This document shows positions 32,767 through 39,660 of a stretch of DNA of 64,000 bases, in pieces. The stretch is from Flavobacterium sp. IB48. Lineage in GTDB: Bacteria; Bacteroidota; Bacteroidia; Flavobacteriales; Flavobacteriaceae. The translations under genes were made by a program, and so were the position numbers. Below the pieces are notes generated by a model. The model was not told the DNA's origin, made no database searches, and worked only from the letters and a program-made list of their open reading frames with translations. The DNA lies in NCBI RefSeq assembly GCF_016405855.1, contig NZ_JAEFCA010000007.1, positions 124,001-188,000 of the forward strand. Direction: 5' to 3'. Within the stretch, counting starts at the first letter, position 1. Every line of letters begins with the position of its first letter.

Positions 32767-34254
32767 TTACTTTTTCTCTTTAATAAATTTCTCTAACTGT
32801 TTAACTTTCAAAGCCTCTATTTCTTCTATACGTTTTGCTCTTGAGCTAGCAGAATTAGTAGCATTTTTACCAGTAAGTGCAACTGTAGGTTTGGTAAATA
32901 GTAAGTAATCTCCAAATAAATGACTTAAGAATAATGGAGATTTACCTGGTCTTTTGTCGTCAAAGTTTTCAGATTGATGGCAATAAAAACAACTAATTAA
33001 ATTTGTATTATTAATTTGGTGTATATCATTTTGGAAAGTCTGCGTATAGGTTTCCATTGTAATATTTGCCAAATTAACCGAACCTCTTGCTAATGAATCT
33101 GGAAGTGCACTTGAAATATCTCTAGTGACAATTGCTTTGATTTGATCTTGAGAAGAAAATCCATCAAAATCTAACCAAATAGAGCCATTATAAAAATAAT
33201 TATTAAAAACATCTTTCAGATTAGAAGCGACGCACTTATTAATATTATCAATATTATTAAAGTTAACTGGTTCTGTCTGACTTGTTGCCATAAATGAACC
33301 CGTGCCTAAATCTTTTGGAATACCATACTCATAAAGAATAAATGCCTTATTTGGAGTAATCGGCGAGGCTGTACTTTTTTGCCATTTAATCCCATTTATA
33401 CCGGTACTTGTTCCTTTTTCATAAAACAACATTTCATTTGCAGCTGTTACAGAATTGTTTTTCTTATCGTAGACAGGCGCCATATCTTTATGCTCAAAAG
33501 TAGCCCAGATAAATTCAGGATGATTTTTTACAATTCCCACCACGTGCATACCTAATAATGCCACAGTTCTTGCAACATATTTCCCTTTACTGTTTAAAAC
33601 AGCAGCTTTTGCTGTAAAATAATTTTTTTGCTGCTCTTTTGCAATTGCATCTATGTTAATCCAGGAAACTTTTAATTCTAATGCCCCAACAGGAAATGTT
33701 TCTGAATTCGAAACCGGTAATTTTCCGCTGTTGATCAACGCAGCAGTCGTAACAGCCTTGTCTTTTAGCAGATTGTTAACGTGAATTGAATAATAAACGG
33801 TATCTGCAGCATTGTTAAATTTTGGATTAGATCGTAAAACGCCACGGGAACCAGCCTGATTAATAGAACTCAGCGCTAATTTTATACCTAACTGTGGTGC
33901 TACATCTTCCATTTGAGGACTCACCAAAGTTAAAGAATCTAAAAAGAAAGGATTTCCGCTAGGCAAAGGTTTTGTTACCCACAAAAACTTTTGCCATGAC
34001 CATTGATGAAAATCACAGTTTGTAGTCGTCTTGCTATCAAACGGACTTCCATCACCTTCTGCTGGAGCTGGAGTCTGCTCATGGGGAAACCAGCTAGACT
34101 CACATTCGCATGGTGCCGAAGATGCCGATGCATTAGCATATCCAGAAGATGAATCGTATTTGTTTATTATTTTTTCCTTATTTAGAAAAAAGAGTGTAAC
34201 AGCTGCTATCAAAACAACAACTACTAAACCGATTATAACTTGTTTTCTTTTCAT
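32767..34254 (-). CDS. Membrane-anchored protein with one CxxCH haem-binding motif
   Basis: 495 residues. An N-terminal hydrophobic helix (VIIGLVVVVLIAAVTLFFL) anchors it, followed by a Ser/Ala-rich linker with a CECES pair. The large domain has FHQWSWQKFLWVTKPLP, TVALLGMHVVGIVKNHPEFIWATFEHKDMAP and, near residue 430, NLISCFYCHQSENF, whose CFYCH is a c-type haem attachment motif; LSHLFGDYLLF follows. This suggests an exported redox or haem protein, but no named family was recognised. The 38 bases before the start are a T8-GATTAAG tandem repeat. A terminator separates it from the DUF1842-like gene upstream. Confidence 0.7.
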   Translation of the reverse strand: MKRKQVIIGLVVVVLIAAVTLFFLNKEKIINKYDSSSGYANASASSAPCECESSWFPHEQTPAPAEGDGSPFDSKTTTNCDFHQWSWQKFLWVTKPLPSGNPFFLDSLTLVSPQMEDVAPQLGIKLALSSINQAGSRGVLRSNPKFNNAADTVYYSIHVNNLLKDKAVTTAALINSGKLPVSNSETFPVGALELKVSWINIDAIAKEQQKNYFTAKAAVLNSKGKYVARTVALLGMHVVGIVKNHPEFIWATFEHKDMAPVYDKKNNSVTAANEMLFYEKGTSTGINGIKWQKSTASPITPNKAFILYEYGIPKDLGTGSFMATSQTEPVNFNNIDNINKCVASNLKDVFNNYFYNGSIWLDFDGFSSQDQIKAIVTRDISSALPDSLARGSVNLANITMETYTQTFQNDIHQINNTNLISCFYCHQSENFDDKRPGKSPLFLSHLFGDYLLFTKPTVALTGKNATNSASSRAKRIEEIEALKVKQLEKFIKEKK

Positions 34255-34257
34255 TTG

Positions 34258-34295
34258 TTTTTTTTGATTAAGTTTTTTTTGATTAAGTTTTTTTT
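34258..34295. repeat. Tandem repeat of T8-GATTAAG directly upstream of a start codon
   Basis: The unit TTTTTTTTGATTAAG (15 bases) occurs twice and is followed by a third T8. It begins four bases upstream of the start codon of the CxxCH-protein gene, so the homopolymers lie in its ribosome-binding region. Confidence 0.8.
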
Positions 34296-34313
34296 AGGGA
34301 ATTGAATGTAAAA

Positions 34314-34336
34314 GAGCCGCCTATTACAGACGGCTC
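34314..34336 (-). terminator. Terminator of the DUF1842-like gene
   Basis: Stem GAGCCG / CGGCTC with an 11-base loop, followed on the minus strand by TTTTAC. Confidence 0.7.
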
Positions 34337-34404
34337 CTCTAAATCCAAATTGTAAATAACACACGAAAATTTAATTCATCCGAGTTACTCACTTTTTGTT
34401 TTTT

Positions 34405-34818
34405 TTAAACCAACTCAGACTTTAATTCTTTTGCAGCTGCAACTGGTACATTTTCAACAGCGTGATTCCAATATCCGAAACCGCCTTTGCCATTCCAAGC
34501 ATTATCAATTGCTAAATGAGCATTAAATTCTGCTAAGAAAGAACCAATCCCTGGAGGCGGAACAGATTGAACGTATTGTCCTTGTAAACTCACTACCTGC
34601 GTAAATTCGCCAAACCCAGTAGAAAATATCTTTCCTTTTACTTGAACTACAATGTGGCTATCTGCTCCTTTAACAGCTTGTGTAATTACTACTGTTCCTG
34701 AAACAGAATGTTGCGATGGAACAACGACTAAACTAAATGCTGCAATTGGAGCACCTGATGTTCCTACATTTCCGATTGTGCCTTTTGCTAAATAAGCACC
34801 TGCTAATAATTCTGACAT
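34405..34818 (-). CDS. DUF1842-like small beta-protein preceded by a structured leader
   Basis: 137 residues, no signal peptide. Opens MSELLAGAYLAKGTIGNVGT, then APIAAFSLVVVPSQHSVSGTVVITQAV, a strand-rich middle and FLAEFNAHLAIDNAWNGKGG near the end. The order (xxGTxG, SLVVxPxxxxVSG, ITQA) resembles what I know of DUF1842, a family of unknown function; this is a pattern judgement. Its 5' region carries leader element copy B, the same element found before the 28816-29526 gene. Confidence 0.6.
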   Translation of the reverse strand: MSELLAGAYLAKGTIGNVGTSGAPIAAFSLVVVPSQHSVSGTVVITQAVKGADSHIVVQVKGKIFSTGFGEFTQVVSLQGQYVQSVPPPGIGSFLAEFNAHLAIDNAWNGKGGFGYWNHAVENVPVAAAKELKSELV

Positions 34819-34837
34819 AATTTGTTGTTTTTGGTTT

Positions 34838-34894
34838 CCTACTCATAAGGCTTTTCGGATCCGCCTCGTTTTTTATAGTGGGTTCTGCTCCACG
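34838..34894 (-). promoter_or_regulatory. Structured leader element, copy B (riboswitch-like)
   Basis: On the minus strand: GGAGCAGAACCCACT, a short A-rich link, the hairpin AGGC / GCCT enclosing GGATCCGAAAA, then ATGAGTAGG, ending 19 bases before the DUF1842-like start. All conserved blocks match copy A, while the internal 24-base hairpin insert is absent and the second stem has a compensated base pair. The remaining 200 bases up to the divergent regulator contain no other feature on this strand that I can support. Confidence 0.6.
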
Positions 34895-35099
34895 CTTTTG
34901 TTAAAAAAACAGCTCAGAATTCATTTCAGATAAGTACTTAGGTTTATTTTATCAAATCAAAAGTGCAGATTCGAATAGTAGGCTTAAAATGAGAAATGAG
35001 ACAGAGGCTTTTCTTACAGTAAACAAAGTAAAGGAGATTGTAAGAAAAAGAAATAAGTATAAATACCTGATTTTAAGAATATTCCTCTTTTTAAAATAT

Positions 35100-35143
35100 C
35101 TTTCAATTATTTTTGAAAGTTTAAAAACTTTTACATACATTTG
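35100..35143 (+). promoter_or_regulatory. Promoter of the GbsR-type gene with overlapping operator
   Basis: TTG at 35113-35115 and TACATTTG at 35136-35143 are spaced 20 bases; the box ends four bases before ATG 35148. The inverted repeat CTTTCAA (35100-35106) / TTGAAAG (35113-35119), continued by TTTAAAAACTTT, overlaps the TTG. An almost identical site lies at 35665-35698 before the next gene, suggesting autoregulation by the gene product. Confidence 0.65.
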
Positions 35144-35147
35144 TTTC

Positions 35148-35651
35148 ATGGAATTCAAAGAAGCAAAAAATAAGTTCGTACAAACCTGGGGAGCATTAGG
35201 TTCTCAATGGGGAATTAATAAAACGATGGCACAGATCCACGCTTTATTGATGGTTTCAAACGAACCTATTTCTATGGAAGACATTATGGAAGAATTGCAA
35301 ATTTCTCGTGGAAACGCCAGCATGAATTTAAGAAGTTTAATGGATTGGGGAATTGTCTATAAGGAATTTAAAGCTGGAGAAAGAAAAGAATTCTTTACAG
35401 CTGAAAAAGATTTAGACGAATTAGCAGTTAAAATTTCTAGAGAAAGAAGTAAAAGAGAAATTAAACCAACGCTGAAAATCTTAAAAGAAGTTTCGACTAT
35501 TGAAGCAAAAGATTCAGCAGAAGAAAAACACTTTGTAGATCAAACTACCAAATTATACGATTTTGTTTTGAAAGCAGATAATATGTTAGACAAAATGACT
35601 GAATTCAATGATAACTGGCTAGGAAAATTGGTCATGAAAATGATGAAGTAA
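35148..35651 (+). CDS. GbsR/MarR-type winged-helix regulator
   Basis: 167 residues. Starts EFKEAKNKFVQTWGALGSQW, then the winged-helix domain MAQIHALLMVSNEPISMEDIMEELQISRGNASMNLRSLMDW (about residues 25-67) with wing GIVYKEFKAGERKEFFTAE, and a helical C-terminal dimerisation part. This is the GbsR group, known in Bacillus for choline-responsive repression; the ligand here is unknown. A start at 34989 is rejected because the promoter lies between. It heads a unit with the YqjF-like and two small membrane proteins. Confidence 0.88.
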   Translation: MEFKEAKNKFVQTWGALGSQWGINKTMAQIHALLMVSNEPISMEDIMEELQISRGNASMNLRSLMDWGIVYKEFKAGERKEFFTAEKDLDELAVKISRERSKREIKPTLKILKEVSTIEAKDSAEEKHFVDQTTKLYDFVLKADNMLDKMTEFNDNWLGKLVMKMMK

Positions 35652-35664
35652 AAAAATTTAATTT

Positions 35665-35698
35665 AAACTTTCATTTTTTTCTGAAAGTTTAAAACTTT
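35665..35698 (+). promoter_or_regulatory. Second copy of the operator, before the YqjF-like gene
   Basis: AAACTTTCA (35665-35673) and TGAAAGTTT (35682-35690) form an inverted repeat with an 8-base gap, continued by AAAACTTT. Aligned with 35100-35130 it matches over about 30 bases. It ends about 14 bases before ATG 35712. Confidence 0.6.
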
Positions 35699-35711
35699 AA
35701 AAACAATTGAT

Positions 35712-36449
35712 ATGAACTTCTTAAAAGCAGAATGGAAAAACTTAACGCTTGTCAATTATGAAATTGATGCTGAAATCTTAGAAAAATATCTTCCTACAGG
35801 AACTGAGATCGATATTTGGGACAACAAATGTTATGTCAGTCTAGTTGGATTTATGTTTAAAAACACAAGAGTTTTAGGATTGAAAGTTCCGTTTCATATC
35901 GATTTTGAAGAAGTGAATCTGAGATTTTATGTAAAACGTTTTGAAAACGGTATATGGAAACGTGGTGTAGTTTTCATTAAAGAAATTGTTCCTAAAAAAG
36001 CCATCACTTTTATCGCCAATACTTTGTATCAAGAACATTATGAAACTCAGAAAATGAGACATGAAATAATAGAAAATCAAAACACGAATACTTTTATCTA
36101 TCAATGGAAGAATGACAAAGAATGGAACACAATTGAAATTGAAACCAAAAAAGATTTAAGTAAAATCGAAATCGATTCTGAAGCTGAATTCATTACAGAA
36201 CATTACTTCGGCTATACAAAAATCGATGAAGAAACCACTTTTGAATATGAAGTGACACATCCAAGATGGGAACAATTTGAAGTTGTAAATCATAGAATTG
36301 ATATTGATTTCGAAAAAAATTATGGAAGTGATTTTGGATTTCTTCAAACTCAAAAACCAACTTCCATTTTCTTAGCTCAAGGTTCAAAAATTACAGTGAA
36401 GAACAAAAGGAAATTGCAAATACTTCCTGTTCTGAAAGAGATGTATTAA
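35712..36449 (+). CDS. YqjF-like protein (DUF2071)
   Basis: 245 residues, no signal peptide. DUF2071 features: NFLKAEWKNLTLVNYEIDAEILEKYLPTG (residues 2-30), CYVSLVGFMFKNTRVLGLKVPFHIDFEEVNLRFYVK, and KRGVVFIKEIVPKKAITFIANTLY. The family is thought to bind a small acid or lipid in an acetoacetate-decarboxylase-like fold, but has no proven role. It is preceded by an operator shared with the regulator gene, and followed by two small membrane-protein genes at 20 and 13 bases. Confidence 0.85.
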   Translation: MNFLKAEWKNLTLVNYEIDAEILEKYLPTGTEIDIWDNKCYVSLVGFMFKNTRVLGLKVPFHIDFEEVNLRFYVKRFENGIWKRGVVFIKEIVPKKAITFIANTLYQEHYETQKMRHEIIENQNTNTFIYQWKNDKEWNTIEIETKKDLSKIEIDSEAEFITEHYFGYTKIDEETTFEYEVTHPRWEQFEVVNHRIDIDFEKNYGSDFGFLQTQKPTSIFLAQGSKITVKNKRKLQILPVLKEMY

Positions 36450-36468
36450 CCTCATAAATTGGGAAATC

Positions 36469-36822
36469 ATGAATTTTAATATCATTGGGTATTTTATTTA
36501 CCTCAGCATAACCATTTTCATTATCCTAAAAGTTGGAAAAATCTGCTACAAAAACGGAAATATTTTTGTTTTAGAACTAATTCCAAATCATGCGGATCTC
36601 TGCCAAAAAATTAATCAGGTTTTACTTTTAGCCTATTATCTTTTAAACATTGGCTATTGTGCAATGACTTTAATTTCCTGGCAAAAAATTATTTCTTCGT
36701 CTCAATTGGTCGAAATACTCTGCATCAAAACAGCTGTCATAATTTTTATTATCTCAATACTGCATTACCTCAACATTTTAATTATAACCAAATACGCTAA
36801 AAAAATAATTCACAACAACTAA
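36469..36822 (+). CDS. Small three-helix membrane protein, tandem paralogue 1
   Basis: 117 residues with three hydrophobic segments (about 5-22, 50-68, 85-105). The short loop KNGNIFVLELIP and the second helix LLAYYLLNIGYCAMTLI correspond to KNGKIFMLDIFK and GFYLLNIGFALMILE in the next gene. No family recognised. Part of the regulator-YqjF unit. Confidence 0.7.
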   Translation: MNFNIIGYFIYLSITIFIILKVGKICYKNGNIFVLELIPNHADLCQKINQVLLLAYYLLNIGYCAMTLISWQKIISSSQLVEILCIKTAVIIFIISILHYLNILIITKYAKKIIHNN

Positions 36823-36834
36823 AATTCAAATATT

Positions 36835-37221
36835 ATGGAAACTACAAAAATCTTAATTGGTTACGGAATTTATTTACCAGTCGCTTTATTTTTAACTTAT
36901 TATGTTTCTAAAACCCTTTTCAAAAATGGAAAAATCTTTATGTTAGATATATTTAAAGGCCGTGAAGAAATTGCTGAAGCTACAAACAAACTTTTTGAAA
37001 CTGGATTCTATCTTTTAAATATTGGTTTTGCATTAATGATTCTGGAACTGCAATTAAACCAAGACAGTTATCAGGAATTAATTGAAAGACTGAGTTATAA
37101 AATTGGTGGATTTTCTATTTATCTTGGCATCATGTTGTTCTTTAATTTGTATTTCTTTTTTAGAGGAAAAAGAAAAGCTAAAGAAGCTCAGAGAGAAGAA
37201 AGATTAGTTTTTAAAGCTTAA
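36835..37221 (+). CDS. Small three-helix membrane protein, tandem paralogue 2
   Basis: 128 residues, same layout as its neighbour 13 bases upstream: helices at about 8-26, 52-70 and 90-108, loop KNGKIFMLDIFKGREE between the first two, and a basic C-terminal tail GKRKAKEAQREERL. The pair looks like a gene duplication and may form a complex. A long hairpin follows its stop. Confidence 0.7.
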   Translation: METTKILIGYGIYLPVALFLTYYVSKTLFKNGKIFMLDIFKGREEIAEATNKLFETGFYLLNIGFALMILELQLNQDSYQELIERLSYKIGGFSIYLGIMLFFNLYFFFRGKRKAKEAQREERLVFKA

Positions 37222-37229
37222 AATTATTT

Positions 37230-37316
37230 GCCACGAATCGCACGAATTTTCACGAATTTAAAAAAGCATAAAGGCAATTTGAAAATTAATTCGTGAAAAT
37301 TCGTGCGATTCGTGGC
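37230..37316. repeat. Long hairpin, GCCACGAATC family, copy 2
   Basis: Left arm 37230-37258 begins GCCACGAATCGCACGAAT and is perfectly complementary over 29 bases to right arm 37288-37316. Compared with copy 1 (23121-23201) TA is replaced by CG in the left arm and the matching change is present in the right arm. Confidence 0.9.
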
Positions 37317-37330
37317 TAAAAAAAACTCAA

Positions 37331-38239
37331 ATGAAAAAACTCATAATTGCAGCCGGAACAGGTTTTCTCGGACAAGTTTTAATTGATCATTTCAAAGATA
37401 AATTTGATGAAATTGTAATTCTCACCCGAGGAAAATCTAAAACAATTGACGGAATTAAGTATCTAAACTGGAATGCCAGAACTTTTACTGGCTGGGAAAA
37501 GGAATTAGAAAATGCTTCAGTCTTAATTAATCTCGCTGGAAAATCTGTTGATTGTCGTTATACGAAAGAGAACAAAAAAGAGATTCTTTGGTCACGAATT
37601 GACAGTACAAAAGTCTTAAACAAAGCGGTTTTGAATTGTAAAAACCCACCTAAACATTGGCTGAATTCTTCAACAGCAACTATTTATCGCTTTTCACTTG
37701 ACAAACAAATGGATGAAATAGACGGCGAAATTGGAAATGATTTTTCTATAAATGTGGCGCTTTCTTGGGAAAAGGCATTCTTTAAAACCGAAACTCCAAA
37801 GACTTTAAAAACAGCTTTGCGAACTTCAATTGTTTTAGGTAAAAATGGCGGTGCTTTTGTTCCGTTAAAGACTTTGGCAAAAATAGGTTTTGGAGGAAAA
37901 CAAGGAAGTGGTAATCAGTTTGTAAGCTGGATTCACGAAGACGATTTTGCCAATGCCGTTGATTTTATAATTGAAAAAGAAATGACTGGAGTTATAAATG
38001 TAGTTTCTCCTACTCCAATTCGAAATGTTGATTTTATGGAAAAACTTCGAAAAGCTGTTGGTTTTCCTTTTGGAATTCCGTTGAATAAATTCTTTTTGGA
38101 AATCGGATCTTTTTTCATTCGAACTGAAACCGAATTGGTTTTGAAAAGCAGGAATGTGATTCCGAAATGGCTTTTAGAAAATGGTTTTCGATTTAAGTTT
38201 GGAGATATTGATGAGGCATTTAAAAATTTATTGCGATAA
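37331..38239 (+). CDS. TIGR01777-family NAD(P)-binding epimerase-like protein
   Basis: 302 residues. Rossmann start KKLIIAAGTGFLGQVLIDHF, then WNARTFTGWEKELENASVLINLAGKSVDCRYTKENKKEIL, which is the TIGR01777 signature, SWEKAFF, and a C-terminal DUF1731 part ending GFRFKFGDIDEAFKNLL. The usual GxxGxxG is AGTGFLG here, and the residues STATIYRFS carry the family's Ser-Tyr. Substrate unknown. It is often near photolyase- and SRPBCC-type genes in flavobacteria; an SRPBCC gene follows here. Confidence 0.88.
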   Translation: MKKLIIAAGTGFLGQVLIDHFKDKFDEIVILTRGKSKTIDGIKYLNWNARTFTGWEKELENASVLINLAGKSVDCRYTKENKKEILWSRIDSTKVLNKAVLNCKNPPKHWLNSSTATIYRFSLDKQMDEIDGEIGNDFSINVALSWEKAFFKTETPKTLKTALRTSIVLGKNGGAFVPLKTLAKIGFGGKQGSGNQFVSWIHEDDFANAVDFIIEKEMTGVINVVSPTPIRNVDFMEKLRKAVGFPFGIPLNKFFLEIGSFFIRTETELVLKSRNVIPKWLLENGFRFKFGDIDEAFKNLLR

Positions 38240-38253
38240 AACAATGTGCATTT

Positions 38254-38356
38254 TTGTCATCCTGACGGAGGAAGGATCACACACGAAGCTCGACAAAGAA
38301 TTGTCGATATAAATTGCGGAGTTCCTAGTGTGATCCCTCGTTCCTCGGGATGACAA
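38254..38356. repeat. About 102-base imperfect palindrome (TTGTCAT family), copy 1
   Basis: Left arm 38254-38283 begins TTGTCATCCTGACGGAGGAA and right arm 38327-38356 ends CTCGGGATGACAA; they pair with about seven mismatches in 30. Relatives of the same length lie at 56602-56703 and 61378-61479. Confidence 0.8.
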
Positions 38357-38382
38357 GATTACACAAGGAAAAACTTAAACCA

Positions 38383-38838
38383 ATGACAACAATAAATCTC
38401 ATAAGTAAAATAAACGCTTCAAAACAAATCGTTTTTGATGTCTCAAGGAATATCGATATTCACCAACAATCTGCTAGTCCTTCAAAAGAAAAAGCGATTG
38501 CTGGAATAACATCTGGTCTAATAAATTTAAACGAAACGGTAACTTGGTGCGGTAAACATTTTGGATTTTATATCACTCACAAAAGCCGAATTACTGCAAT
38601 GAATTTCTATGATTATTTTGTAGATGAAATGGAAAAAGGTAAATTCAAATTTTTCAAACATGAACATTTTTTTGAAGAAGAAAATGGTTTTACAATCATG
38701 AAAGATAAATTGCAATATGAAACTCCGTTTGGGATATTTGGAAAATTATTTGATGTTTTGCTTTTGAAAAAACATTTGACGAATTTTCTTTTGGAAAGAA
38801 ATAAAATTTTAAAAGCGGTTTCAGAGAAGTACGTTTAG
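38383..38838 (+). CDS. SRPBCC-family ligand-binding-fold protein
   Basis: 151 residues. Features: TINLISKINASKQIVFDVSRNIDIHQQSA at the start, NLNETVTWCGKHFGFYITHKSRITAM, YFVDEMEKGKFKFFKHEHFFEEENG, and a C-terminal helix HLTNFLLERNKILKAVSEKY, the START/SRPBCC layout common in this family. Ligand unknown. The start at 38383 is chosen because the in-frame ATG at 38350 lies within the repeated palindrome. Confidence 0.82.
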   Translation: MTTINLISKINASKQIVFDVSRNIDIHQQSASPSKEKAIAGITSGLINLNETVTWCGKHFGFYITHKSRITAMNFYDYFVDEMEKGKFKFFKHEHFFEEENGFTIMKDKLQYETPFGIFGKLFDVLLLKKHLTNFLLERNKILKAVSEKYV

Positions 38839-38903
38839 ATAAATTATTTAACTTTATAAGTATTATTCTTAAAACGAATTAATTACAAATAAAAAATATA
38901 CTT

Positions 38904-39299
38904 ATGAAAGTAAAAACGATATTAGCTATACTTCTTTTTACCATTTCTTTTGTTGGATTTTCTCAAAGTAATTGCACCACTTTGAAAGGATGTGAAAGAA
39001 AATTATGTGAATTAAACACAAAACTAACTGCCGCAAAAAAAGCTGGAAATCAAAATCAGATAAAAGGTGTTGAAGAGGCTATTGCGCAAACCAAGAAAAA
39101 CTGCACTACTAAAACAGTAAATAAAGATCTTGACAAAAAGGTTAAAGAGAAACAGCAAGAAGTAAATGAAAGAACAGCCGAGTTGAACAAGGCTATTAAA
39201 GACAATGAAAGCAAAGAAAAAATCGACAAAAAAAGGAAAAAACTAAATGAGGCTAAGGCTGATTTGAATAAGGCTTTGGCGGAACAGAAAACGAAATAA
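38904..39299 (+). CDS. DUF1090-like periplasmic coiled-coil protein
   Basis: 131 residues with signal peptide (MKVKTILAILLFTISFVGFSQ). CTTLKGCERKLCELNTKLTAAKKAGN and KKNCTTK carry the four Cys and helical pattern of DUF1090 (YqjC-like), followed by a long Lys/Glu-rich coiled coil (about residues 70-131). Function unknown. Confidence 0.8.
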   Translation: MKVKTILAILLFTISFVGFSQSNCTTLKGCERKLCELNTKLTAAKKAGNQNQIKGVEEAIAQTKKNCTTKTVNKDLDKKVKEKQQEVNERTAELNKAIKDNESKEKIDKKRKKLNEAKADLNKALAEQKTK

Positions 39300-39351
39300 T
39301 TTTTCTCACGCAGATTTTGCAGATTTGAGCAGATTTCAAAAAAACATTTTA

Positions 39352-39477
39352 ATTGCCTACAGCTTTAGCTGGAGGATAAATTATGACAGATTGTTTCTTG
39401 GCGTTAGCCAAACTTTGTCATTTAGTTAAAACCCTTATTGAAGACTTTTTTTACCTCCAGCTAAAGCTGGAGGCAAT
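39352..39477. repeat. Inverted repeat with CAGCTTTAGCTGGAGG arms
   Basis: Left arm 39352-39375 and right arm 39454-39477 pair with one mismatch in 24 bases; each arm also contains the short palindrome AGCTTTAGCT or AGCTAAAGCT. The spacer holds a small hairpin TTGGC / GCCAA. Together with the element at 39537 it fills the 361-base gap between two converging genes. Confidence 0.85.
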
Positions 39478-39536
39478 CCAAAATTTAATAATTCATAAAA
39501 TTTTCTTTTGAAAATGAATCTTCTCGTTTTACGGTT

Positions 39537-39652
39537 GCGTGAGGGATAGGAGCTGGCTACCGAAGTAGCGCGGATAGCCCGACCCCGATAATGCAGGCGG
39601 GCGAATAAGCGCAAAGTAATTTTGCCCGCTTGTATTATCGGGGGCACGCCCT
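39537..39652 (+). ncRNA. Structured repeat element, possible non-coding RNA, copy 1
   Basis: Parts in order: GCGTG closing strand (39537-39541), hairpin GGCTACCG / CGG-A-TAGCC (39555-39579) with one bulged A, a 20-bp stem (39583-39602 with 39624-39643) containing two G-U pairs, and CACGC (39645-39649) pairing with GCGTG. The first 48 bases differ in only two positions from copy 2 (56777), whereas the long stem has a different sequence but stays fully paired. G-U pairs and compensated changes favour an RNA. Weinberg's Flavo-1 RNA is one candidate identity; I cannot compare the consensus here. Confidence 0.65.
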
Positions 39653-39660
39653 AAATATTT

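Noticed and set aside
34989..35147. 53-codon N-terminal extension of the GbsR-type regulator
   Set aside because: The promoter and operator lie inside it, and the family starts at the chosen ATG.
39435..39647. 70-residue frame across the repeats at 39.4-39.6 kb
   Set aside because: It translates the inverted repeat and the structured RNA-like element; no coding signs.
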